Positions 8,792 to 16,623 of a DNA stretch of 64,000 bases are shown piece by piece. Under the pieces are notes generated by a model. It saw only the letters and a program-made list of their open reading frames with translations. It had not been told where the DNA came from and did no database searches. Every line of letters starts with the position of its first letter. Within the stretch, counting starts at the first letter, position 1. The translations under genes were made by a program, and so were the position numbers. The stretch is from Methylocapsa sp. S129 (GTDB taxonomy: Bacteria > Pseudomonadota > Alphaproteobacteria > Rhizobiales > Beijerinckiaceae), in the NCBI RefSeq assembly GCF_009765995.1, contig NZ_LMUI01000019.1, forward strand, positions 172,258-236,257, read 5' to 3'.

Positions 8792-10158
8792 GCGTGACCG
8801 GTTCGCGACCCAGTACTAGTCAAAACCTTTGAGGTTTTTGCGCGCCGCGGCTCCGGGGTGCCTTGCGGGGTGGGGCCGCCGCAAGCCCAATCAAGAAGCT
8901 CTGCAGTGTGAACGATCGGGATCGACGTTCCAGCGGCAATTTGTGTGATACAGCCAATATTGCCGGTGGCGATTAAATCCGGCTTCACACGTTCAATATT
9001 GGCGACTTTCCGGTCTCGTAAGCGCCCAGCGATTTCCGGCTGCAGGATGTTGTATGTGCCCGCGGAGCCACAGCAGATATGGCCTTCGGGCACGTCGCGC
9101 ACGACGAAGCCCGCGCGACGCAACAGCGCTTTCGGCTTGGTCGTGATTTTCTGACCATGCTGCATCGAGCAGGCTGAGTGATATGCTACGACGAGCCCGC
9201 TAGGATCGCCGAAGGGCAGATCGAGCCCGTTAAGATATTCCGTCACGTCTTTGGCCAGCGCGGAAACGCGGGCCGCCTTCTCCGCATAGCGCGGATCGTC
9301 GCGCAACATGAAGCCATAGTCCTTGATCGTCGTGCCGCAGCCCGACGCCGTCACGAGGATTGCCTCCAGGCCGCCGTCGTCGATCTCGCGCATCCAGACG
9401 TCGATATTGGCGCGCGCTTGCACGAGCGCACGCTCCTCGAGCCCCATATGATGGACCAGCGAGCCGCAGCAGCCTTCGCCGGTCGGCAACACGATGTCGA
9501 CGCCAGCGCGGTTCAGCAGCCGGATCGTGGCAGCGTTGATTTGCGGCGCCAGCACCGCCTGGGCGCAGCCGGTGAGCAGAGCGACGCGCTGGCGTCTATC
9601 CACGCCGTTGGCCGCATTGAAGGCGCCCGGTCCTTCGGTCGAAACGCGGGCGGGCAATTGCGCAGGCGCGAGCGTCATCATCGCGGTGAGCCTGGCGCCG
9701 ACCCTAGGGATGCGTGCGAGGACGGGAGCCAGCGGCCGGCCGACCCTCGCAAACAGGAGCGCGGCGCGAAACAGATTGCGCGAGGGCAGCACGCGCGCCA
9801 GCAGCATACGCAACAGCCTGTCGCCGAGCGGGCGCCTGTAGGTCGCCTGGATATAGGCGCGGGCGTGATCGACTAAGTGCATGTAGTGCACGCCCGACGG
9901 ACAGGTCGTCATGCAGGCGAGGCACGAAAGACAGCGATCGACGTGTTTGACAACGTCCTTCGACGCCGCCCGGTTGTTCTCCAGCATGTCCTTGATGAGG
10001 TAGATGCGCCCGCGCGGACTATCGAGTTCGTCGCCGAGCAACAGATAGGTCGGGCACGTCGCCGTGCAGAAGCCACAATGAACGCAGGAGCGTATGACTT
10101 TCTCCGACGCCTGCATATGCGGATCGGCGAGAAGAGTGGTGGAGAAATTCGTTCGCAC
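8767..10158 (-). CDS. glcF: Glycolate oxidase iron-sulfur subunit GlcF
   Basis: A 463-residue protein with two 4Fe-4S ferredoxin motifs: Cys25/28/31/35 (CVHCGFCTATCP) and Cys76/79/82/86 (CLSCLACMTTCP). Two CCG heterodisulfide-type domains follow (GEGCCGSLVHH, GHICCGSAGTY). GlcDEF oxidises glycolate to glyoxylate at the membrane and passes electrons to the quinone pool. The start is GTG at 10158. It follows glcE after six bases. The last 30 or so residues are a basic tail beyond the family end and overlap the 3' end of the convergent LysR gene, which suggests a joined end. No glcD gene is present in the window. Confidence 0.93.
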   Translation of the reverse strand: MRTNFSTTLLADPHMQASEKVIRSCVHCGFCTATCPTYLLLGDELDSPRGRIYLIKDMLENNRAASKDVVKHVDRCLSCLACMTTCPSGVHYMHLVDHARAYIQATYRRPLGDRLLRMLLARVLPSRNLFRAALLFARVGRPLAPVLARIPRVGARLTAMMTLAPAQLPARVSTEGPGAFNAANGVDRRQRVALLTGCAQAVLAPQINAATIRLLNRAGVDIVLPTGEGCCGSLVHHMGLEERALVQARANIDVWMREIDDGGLEAILVTASGCGTTIKDYGFMLRDDPRYAEKAARVSALAKDVTEYLNGLDLPFGDPSGLVVAYHSACSMQHGQKITTKPKALLRRAGFVVRDVPEGHICCGSAGTYNILQPEIAGRLRDRKVANIERVKPDLIATGNIGCITQIAAGTSIPIVHTAELLDWACGGPTPQGTPEPRRAKTSKVLTSTGSRTGHAYDAAGRR

Positions 10159-10164
10159 AGAATC

Positions 10165-11421
10165 TCATATTCCCTGGTGCATGCGACCCGTATTGAACAC
10201 GCCGTCGGGGTCGAAACTCGCTTTGACACCTCTGGTGATCTGCGCTAGCGGCGCCGACAGCGGTTCGAAAACATCGACGGCCTCGCGCAGTTCGTCGGGC
10301 GCGCGAACAAGCGTCGCGTGTCCGCCAAACGGCGCCAACGTGACGCGTATCGCGGCGGCGGAGCCCTGCGAAGCCTCGCTGCTCAGCCAGACGAGACCGC
10401 CGCCCCAATCGTAGAAACGCGCATGTGCGCGGTTCCCGACCTTCGCGACGAATTCGGCGGCTTTGGAGGGGGCGAGGCTGACGCGCCAGACGGCTTGTTG
10501 GCGCGGCTCTGCGAGGAAGGCCGCATCGCCGATAGCGCGCCATATCCGCTCGGAATATTTGTTTTCTAGCACATGTTTGGCGCCGAACGGCGCGAGCACC
10601 GCCAGTAGTGAGGCGATGCGATAGTCGACCGAGGCGCGAAAGCCCTCGATACGCAGGAACGTTTTCGGAAATTCGCAGCCCATGCCGGCCGAAATATGCG
10701 CCGCGCCGCTCACGCCGAACGGCGAACCCAAGGCGATTGACAAGGCTTCGATCGCGCGCTTGTCGTCGAGCCGCCGGATTACGATGCTGGATTCGCATTC
10801 GGGTTTCGGCAGTAGCTTGAAAGTCGCCTCGATCAGGAATCCAAGCGTTCCATGCGCGCCGCAATTAAGCTTGACGAGATCGAGGCCGGTGACGTTCTTC
10901 ATGACGCGGCCGCCGCTCTTGATGATTTCGCCGCGTCCGTTGATAAGACGCAGGCCAATCAGCGCATCGCGCGCCGCGCCAGCGCTGATCCGGCGCGGGC
11001 CAGAAATATTCGCCGCCGCCAAGCCGCCGATCGTCGGCTCGCCGGTGCTCGCATAGAGGCCGCGATGGTCCATCGGCTCGAAGGGCAGGGTCTGGCCGTG
11101 TTGCGCGATCAGCGCCTCGACTTCGCGGATGCTCGTTCCGGCTTTGGCGCAGATGACCATCTCGGCGGGTTCGTAGAAAACCACGCCCGACATTTGCGCC
11201 GAGCTCAGCGCGGCGTCGCCGCGCGCCGGACGCCCGAGGCCCTGGCGCGTGCCGCCACCGACGATATCAAGCTTTTGCCCCCTGCCGCGCGCTTCCGACA
11301 CCCATTGCGCCGACTCGCTCTCCGAGGCCGGCGTCAACAATCGTCCCGCATAAGATTTCAAACCGCCGCCCTCCCCCACTGAACCCGCAAAGCTGATCGC
11401 CCCGATGCTGGCGCGGTTCAT
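10165..11421 (-). CDS. glcE: Glycolate oxidase FAD-binding subunit GlcE
   Basis: A 418-residue protein with a PCMH-type FAD-binding fold: KLDIVGGGTRQGLG near the N-terminus, FEPMDHRGLYASTGEPTIGG around residues 110-130 and SGGRVMKNVTGLDLVKLNCG around 165-185. All are hallmarks of GlcE. It ends six bases before glcF, so the two form one leftward unit. The catalytic partner GlcD, normally encoded just upstream, is missing; upstream lies a 412-base gap and then an unrelated FAD dehydrogenase. GlcE may work with a GlcD encoded elsewhere, or the pair may be a remnant. Confidence 0.92.
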   Translation of the reverse strand: MNRASIGAISFAGSVGEGGGLKSYAGRLLTPASESESAQWVSEARGRGQKLDIVGGGTRQGLGRPARGDAALSSAQMSGVVFYEPAEMVICAKAGTSIREVEALIAQHGQTLPFEPMDHRGLYASTGEPTIGGLAAANISGPRRISAGAARDALIGLRLINGRGEIIKSGGRVMKNVTGLDLVKLNCGAHGTLGFLIEATFKLLPKPECESSIVIRRLDDKRAIEALSIALGSPFGVSGAAHISAGMGCEFPKTFLRIEGFRASVDYRIASLLAVLAPFGAKHVLENKYSERIWRAIGDAAFLAEPRQQAVWRVSLAPSKAAEFVAKVGNRAHARFYDWGGGLVWLSSEASQGSAAAIRVTLAPFGGHATLVRAPDELREAVDVFEPLSAPLAQITRGVKASFDPDGVFNTGRMHQGI

Positions 11422-11833
11422 GGCGACGGATCGGACATTCGCGAAGATGCGGCGCGCGAATCAAGCGCCAATGGCGGGCAAACCGAGGACAAAAGTCTGG
11501 TGTGTCACAATGTCAGCGGGTGTTACCTCTCAAATGAATTCACTTCGAACCCCACGTCTGGAGACGCGGAGGGAGTAGCGCGCGACTCCCTCCGCGGCCC
11601 CCGCGCATGCGAGCTTCGGGGAGGACGGAAATCTCGCATTGGCGTACGGGCTAACCATGGAACGATCGATTCAGTTTGAGGATCAGGCCTCGAGATTGCT
11701 CTTCAGGATCTCCAACGCACCAATAAGAGATCAGTCAAATATGAGCTTCCACATCCGGTAGGACCTCGCCTTTGGCACGCGTCGGAATTACTCCAGCGAA
11801 AAAATCGCCCGTTTACCTCTGAGTAACAAGTCA
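11422..11833. other. Gene-free stretch upstream of glcE, with a strong hairpin
   Basis: No supported gene on either strand, and no recognisable glcD remnant. It holds the glcE promoter and, at 11566-11595, a perfect 11-bp stem (gcggagggagt/actccctccgc) with an 8-base loop. The hairpin lies downstream of the leftward FAD dehydrogenase gene and may end its transcript, although no T-run follows. Confidence 0.5.
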
Positions 11834-13597
11834 TTATGCTCGGACGGGTATGGCAACATGCCTAACCGCTCTGAATGCGAATACGATGGCGGGGCCAAGG
11901 GCGATGCCGGGACCGGGGTAGTAGCCTCGCATGGGCGACGCCAGATCGCTGCCGCAGGCATAGAGGCCCGGAATGGGGTTATCTATGTCGTCAAGTACCC
12001 GAGCGTCACGGTCGGTTTTCAGGCCGCAGGCCGTACCGAGCGTAGATGGGATGATCCGGAGTGCGTAAAACGGCGCCTTCTCGATCGGCCCAAGATTGGG
12101 ATTCGGCTTCACCGCGGCATCGCCGAGAAGGCGATTGTAGTAATTCTTCCCTCGGTTGAATTCCGGATCGACTCCTGTTTTGGAGTTTTCGTTGTGCAAT
12201 CGCACGGTCTGAGCCAGAGCCTCTGGATCGATGCCAATCCGAAGCGCCAACTCCTGGATGGTCTTGCCCTCGTAGATGTATTCCCGCTTGACGTAGCGGG
12301 TGAGGTTTCGGGTCCATGGGTAGGGCAGCAGCATGCCGAGGCCGCGCTTGCGCATGAACGCGCCATCGCAGATGAAAAAGAAGCGATTGTCGCTGCCGCC
12401 GCCGCTGTCGAACATCGCCGCGATAATGTCGTGATAGGAGTTCGACTCGTTCACGAACCTCTTGCCGTGGGAATTGACGGCGATAAGGCCGGGTCGCCCA
12501 CGATCGAGCCAGCCATACGGGTTCAGTTTCTCGGCGCCATCCGCGCGCGTGTAGATAGACGCAGGCGCCCAAAGCCCCGGGCTCGCCAAATCAGTATCGA
12601 TCGCCGCCCCGATGGCCATGGCGGCCGTGAGGCCGTCCCCCGTGTTCGATTCGTAGACCAGCGAGTGAGAGTGCGGATAGTTCGCTGACAGGCGATGCCG
12701 CAGTTCGGGGCTGTGCGCGAAGCCGCCGGTCGCGAGCACGACGCCTTTGCGGGCCCGCACGCGAACAGCCTTGCCATGCCGTTTGATGACGGCCCCGAGC
12801 ACACAACCCTCCTCGCGAATGAGTTCGGTCAGAGATGCTTCGATCCAGATGTCCGCGTTGGTCTGCTTCAGACTGTACACCAAGCGGCCCACAAGTGCGT
12901 TGCCGTTGCCGAGTTCGGTTCCGCGCGGAAAGCGCAGCCGATCCTTGGCGTAGCGCGCGAGGCGGCGGAGGACGTGCTTGAAATTAGCCTTCGACGAAAA
13001 CGGCTTGAGGAAGGCTTGGATTTCGCTCGACGAGATCATCATGCCGCCCAACACCAACATACGCGGGAGCGGTGGGCAGACGAGGCCCAAGTCGGAGCCG
13101 AGTCGACGTCCGTCGAAGGGTCGGATATTGAGCGCGCGCCCTTTGTCGAGTCCGCCGACCTGATCAGGATGATAGTCCGGCGCCGACGCGAGATCGAATT
13201 TTACCTCCGTTCCGTCTTCAAGCGTCGCCAACGCTTCCGCGCCGCTTGTGAGTAAAGCATCGACAAGATCGGCCCGATAATGGTTTCCAAGTTCATGACG
13301 CAGATATTGGCGGGCGCGATCGATCGAATCCTCAATTCCGGCCTTCTGCGCTTGTTGGCTGCAAGGGATCCAGACCATACCGGCGGAGCGCGCCGTGGTT
13401 CCCCCCAACGTCGCCGACTTTTCACACAGCAGCACGCTGAGGCCCTCTTTGGCGCCATAGAGGCTCGCGGCGAGGCCGCCGGCCCCGCTTCCAAGCACAA
13501 GGAGATCGGTTTCGAAGTCCCATGGGGCCGAGCCAGAGCCGAGTTGTTCCGGCCGCGGCTGAAGTGTGCTCTTGGGATGCGCCGAGACGTCGGTCAT
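11834..13597 (-). CDS. FAD-dependent dehydrogenase (fumarate reductase / 3-ketosteroid-1-dehydrogenase superfamily)
   Basis: A 587-residue flavoprotein. The N-terminal dinucleotide fold is DLLVLGSGAGGLAASLYGA, followed by GGTTARSAGMVW, a pattern typical of KstD and flavocytochrome-c-like enzymes. A second FAD contact is GVVLATGGFAHSPELR, and the C-terminus has GLYACGSDLASPMRGYYPGPG, where flavin is bound near the substrate site. ATG 13597 is chosen because GGAAAG lies just upstream. The family oxidises steroid-like, keto or dicarboxylate substrates; the actual substrate is unknown. It lies 58 bases after the TIM-barrel gene and may belong to the same leftward transcript. Confidence 0.82.
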   Translation of the reverse strand: MTDVSAHPKSTLQPRPEQLGSGSAPWDFETDLLVLGSGAGGLAASLYGAKEGLSVLLCEKSATLGGTTARSAGMVWIPCSQQAQKAGIEDSIDRARQYLRHELGNHYRADLVDALLTSGAEALATLEDGTEVKFDLASAPDYHPDQVGGLDKGRALNIRPFDGRRLGSDLGLVCPPLPRMLVLGGMMISSSEIQAFLKPFSSKANFKHVLRRLARYAKDRLRFPRGTELGNGNALVGRLVYSLKQTNADIWIEASLTELIREEGCVLGAVIKRHGKAVRVRARKGVVLATGGFAHSPELRHRLSANYPHSHSLVYESNTGDGLTAAMAIGAAIDTDLASPGLWAPASIYTRADGAEKLNPYGWLDRGRPGLIAVNSHGKRFVNESNSYHDIIAAMFDSGGGSDNRFFFICDGAFMRKRGLGMLLPYPWTRNLTRYVKREYIYEGKTIQELALRIGIDPEALAQTVRLHNENSKTGVDPEFNRGKNYYNRLLGDAAVKPNPNLGPIEKAPFYALRIIPSTLGTACGLKTDRDARVLDDIDNPIPGLYACGSDLASPMRGYYPGPGIALGPAIVFAFRAVRHVAIPVRA

Positions 13598-13655
13598 GGT
13601 TCTTTCCAAGCTTTACGTTTGCGATGTTTCGATCGGGCGGTTCGGTCGCGCGCGC

Positions 13656-14483
13656 TCAGCCCATTCGAGCAGCCTTGAAGGCCTTGGCGGCGGCCAGCAC
13701 CGCACGCTCGATCGGGATGCGCTCGATGCTCGATGCGGCCACGAAGCCGACGCAGTCGGTGTCTCGGTAGACGTTTTCAGTATCCTCGGGCTCGGAGATC
13801 GCTCCTCCATGCGCGAGGTAGATCGCTTCGCTTCCAACGGCGCGTGCGCCGGCGACTATGGCCTTGACCATCTCCAGGTCGGCTTTGCCGGTCTGCGCGG
13901 CGTCGTGACCCACCAGGCCGCCGCGCGTCGCCCCGACATGCGGCACAATGCAGTCGGCCCCGGCTTCCGCCATGGCCCGGGCGTCCTCGGGCGTCGCCAC
14001 ATAGGCCATGGAGAAGATCGAGGCGGCGTTGGCGCGGCGAACAAGCTCCACCTCGCGCTCGAAGCCGAGCCCGACACGTCCGCGCCGTTCGCGCCAGGTT
14101 TTGCCCATGGTCGAAATGGTCGGATAGTTGATGATTCCTGAGAACCCCGCGGTCTGAAAGTCTTCGAGGAGGTCGTCGAGATCGAGGCGGGTCGGGTCCC
14201 AGGCCTCGATTCCTCCGATGATGGGGACATCGGCGACGACGTTTCGGATTTCGGCCGCGATCGCGATCGTAGCGGCGTTGGAATCGCCGATACGACTCGT
14301 CGGCAGCCCCATCAATCGGGATCGCCCGGTGCTATACACGACGAGCAGATCGGCACCTCCCATGGCTGCGCATTTTGCCACGAGGCCGCAACTACTGCCT
14401 GCCGCGAGAATCGGAGCGCTAGCCGCGATCTGGGCGCGAAGGCGGGCGAGGATTTCGTGCCGCTTAAAGAACTTCTTGGCCAT
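13656..14483 (-). CDS. TIM-barrel PEP-hydrolase-family protein (Tm-1 C-terminal half homologue)
   Basis: A 275-residue protein of the family Pfam calls PEP hydrolase (formerly TIM-barrel signal transduction). Typical stretches are ILAAGSSCGLVAKCAAMGGA, LLVVYSTGRSRL, FSGIINYPTISTMG, IVPHVGATRGG and YLAHGGAISEPED. ATG 14483 overlaps the 3' end of the upstream UPF0261 gene by 20 bases, so translation is probably coupled. Longer in-frame starts would intrude further into that gene. In plants the two domains are fused in this order in Tm-1, the tomato mosaic virus resistance protein. The bacterial reaction is uncertain and a PEP hydrolase activity should not be assumed. Confidence 0.85.
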   Translation of the reverse strand: MAKKFFKRHEILARLRAQIAASAPILAAGSSCGLVAKCAAMGGADLLVVYSTGRSRLMGLPTSRIGDSNAATIAIAAEIRNVVADVPIIGGIEAWDPTRLDLDDLLEDFQTAGFSGIINYPTISTMGKTWRERRGRVGLGFEREVELVRRANAASIFSMAYVATPEDARAMAEAGADCIVPHVGATRGGLVGHDAAQTGKADLEMVKAIVAGARAVGSEAIYLAHGGAISEPEDTENVYRDTDCVGFVAASSIERIPIERAVLAAAKAFKAARMG

Positions 14484-15726
14484 CGACGGCTTTCTCGGAA
14501 ATGGACAGCGTTGCAAGGATCCAATCGACCGCCGCCCGTGCGAAGTGTGGGTCGTTGATGTGGCAGTCGACAACGCGCAGGTCGGCGCGCTTCGGCAGTG
14601 TTGCGCGCAAGCCGTCGAGGAAGGCCTGGTCCGCGGCCGGGTCGAAGAACGGCTGTCCTGGCCGGTCGTAGTCCGAGAACCCGCCCGATGGAAAGAGCAC
14701 TGTTAGTTTGCCGCGCCCCATCGCAAGTTGCCGGCCCGCCATCATCCCGATCCGCCGGTTCTCGTCGACATCAGTGCGCACCAAAGTTGTGTGGGGCGTG
14801 TGCTGATAGAATAGTCGTCCTTCGAACTTCTGTGGGACTTGAGTCCGCGGTCCGAAGTTGATCATGTCGACGGCCCCTGGAGCCACCAGATGCGGGACGC
14901 CTGTCATGCCCGCCGCCGTCAGCCGATCCGGACCCGCTGACGCGCTCCCGCCGGCAATCTCGTCGGCGAGTTCGGTGATCGTGAGATCAAGCACCGCATC
15001 GATCTCGCCGGCCAGCACCAGGCGCTCCATCAATCGGCCGCCGGCGCCATTCGCCGGAAACGCGATGGGTTCGACGCCTGCGGCCTTAAGCAAGGCAACG
15101 CATTGACTGACGGCCGCCGTCGTGACCCCGAACGCCGTGACGCCGACCACCTTCCGGCGATGGTCGGGCGGCTTTCGCCATTCCATCGCCGCGACCGCCG
15201 CACCAGCATTTCGCAGCACACGCTCGGTGAAATCGTTGACACCGAAAAGATCGACCAGCGTTGGAAACAGTGCGATGTCCGTCGTCTCCGCGAAACTTGC
15301 AAGCAGCTGCGGACGTGCGCTCGACACCAACACCTTGGGAAATCCGAAGGGGAGGTCCGCGACAGCTTCCTTGAAAAGGGCGCTCCCTTTGCCGCCCGCG
15401 ATACCTATCACAGCCCGGATTCGGCCTTCCGCCTGCAATCTTGTGGCGACCGCTTTCGCGCCCGCCGCCATCACGGTCAGGGCCGCAGCGGGCCCGCCGG
15501 ACCTCGTGAACGCAGCTTCCCCGCCGCCCTGCTTCTCGACTTCTGCTCTCGTTACGTCCCCAGAAATCCCGGGGGCGTCGGACGTCCCGACATCGATCAC
15601 CAGCACAGGTCGTCCGATTTGCAGCAGAAGATCTCGTACGAAGGAGACTTCCGGCCCTTTGGTGTCGAGGGTCGCGACAATTGCAATGCTGGCGGCCGAA
15701 GGGCATAAAGAGCGCGCGTCAGCCAC
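14464..15726 (-). CDS. UPF0261 / Tm-1-like ATP-binding domain protein
   Basis: A 420-residue protein covering a full UPF0261 domain. Recognisable parts are IAIVATLDTKGPEVSFVRDL at the N-terminus, GIAGGKGSALFKEAVADLPFGFPKV in the first half, and GAVDMINFGPRTQVPQKFEGR and QHTPHTTLVRTDVDEN in the second. The tomato Tm-1 N-terminal domain of this family binds ATP and tomato mosaic virus replication protein; the bacterial role is unknown. The start is GTG at 15726. It is the first gene of the leftward set and is translationally coupled to the TIM-barrel gene. A divergent TIM-barrel relative begins 175 bases upstream. Confidence 0.87.
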   Translation of the reverse strand: MADARSLCPSAASIAIVATLDTKGPEVSFVRDLLLQIGRPVLVIDVGTSDAPGISGDVTRAEVEKQGGGEAAFTRSGGPAAALTVMAAGAKAVATRLQAEGRIRAVIGIAGGKGSALFKEAVADLPFGFPKVLVSSARPQLLASFAETTDIALFPTLVDLFGVNDFTERVLRNAGAAVAAMEWRKPPDHRRKVVGVTAFGVTTAAVSQCVALLKAAGVEPIAFPANGAGGRLMERLVLAGEIDAVLDLTITELADEIAGGSASAGPDRLTAAGMTGVPHLVAPGAVDMINFGPRTQVPQKFEGRLFYQHTPHTTLVRTDVDENRRIGMMAGRQLAMGRGKLTVLFPSGGFSDYDRPGQPFFDPAADQAFLDGLRATLPKRADLRVVDCHINDPHFARAAVDWILATLSISEKAVDGQEVL

Positions 15727-15900
15727 GACATGCCGCCCCGACCGTGAACCGCGGTGTAGAAGACGTCGGCTTAGTCATCAGTCTACTCCTCCCAACGCCG
15801 CGCGGCTCAGGGCGCGTCGCATTGTCGTTGGGAAGGGAGTAAGGCTTATGTCGGCTTTGCGTCAGGTGGAATACTGCCGATGACGGGTAAGATTGGGTAA

Positions 15901-16623
15901 TTGATCGGGTCATCCTTGCGCGTGCTTCTTCGCAGTTCCTTATCGCTTGCAACCGACAGCCCCGTGCTCTACGCGCCTTCGCTGCGTCAGCTCGCTCCTG
16001 ACGCGACCCTCGTTATGGCGACCTTGCCGATCCTCGATTGGAACGCCGCGCTTCTGGCTGATCTGGCAGCGGTTGATGTCGGACCCGCGCCGCGTGTCTA
16101 TGCCGCTGTGCTCGCGACCGACCCATTCGCCTGTTGGGAAGATATCGCCGACGCCTTGAGGGGCGCCGGCGTCAGTGGTGTGTCGAACTTCCCGAGTTTG
16201 GCTTTGGTAGACCGGTCAGCGCTGGCCGACCTCGATGCCGCCAACCTCGGCTACGCACGCGAACTCGATCGCCTCGCCTGGTTCGCCGGCGATGGCTTTC
16301 ACGTGCTGGGGATAGCCGCTACGCCCGATCAGGTCGTCGAAGCGCGAAACCGACTTGGCTCGTCGCTCGACGCCTTGTGCCTGACTGAGGCCGGCGACCT
16401 TCACCGCTCGCTCAATACCGGTCTCGCTTTGGTTCGCGCATTCGAATGTGCGGCCGGGGAAGACCCCGCGCCGGGCGCGCCGATACTGCGGATCGCCGAG
16501 GAGAACGCGCCCACGAAAAAAAGCAAGACGACCCGCGTCTCGACCCGCACGCCGACGGCGCGAGCGGAGCCACAAGTCGATCGAGCGCCTAGGCGGCGCT
16601 CTTCCGTTAATCGAGGATCTTGA
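15901..16623 (+). CDS. Lone, shortened TIM-barrel (PEP-hydrolase-family) relative
   Basis: A 240-residue frame with TTG 15901 or GTG 15922 as possible starts. Its middle (GAGVSGVSNFPSLALVDRS, then LGYARELDRLAWFA) aligns by eye with GFSGVTNFPSV and LGLGYDREVSLL of the regulator at 16607-18475, and with the enzyme-like copy at 13656. The N-terminal strands and the C-terminal conserved Gly-rich strands of the barrel are missing or degenerate. The last 45 residues are a basic, low-complexity tail. It diverges from the UPF0261 gene and converges on the regulator gene with a 17-base overlap. It is probably a non-catalytic partner or a decaying paralogue. Confidence 0.6.
   Translation: MIGSSLRVLLRSSLSLATDSPVLYAPSLRQLAPDATLVMATLPILDWNAALLADLAAVDVGPAPRVYAAVLATDPFACWEDIADALRGAGVSGVSNFPSLALVDRSALADLDAANLGYARELDRLAWFAGDGFHVLGIAATPDQVVEARNRLGSSLDALCLTEAGDLHRSLNTGLALVRAFECAAGEDPAPGAPILRIAEENAPTKKSKTTRVSTRTPTARAEPQVDRAPRRRSSVNRGS

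Noticed and set aside
9178..9876. Long open frame antisense to glcF
   Set aside because: It mirrors a well-supported gene, is Arg/His-rich and has no family features.
11422..11833. A glcD remnant upstream of glcE
   Set aside because: No GlcD-like stretch was found in any minus-strand frame.
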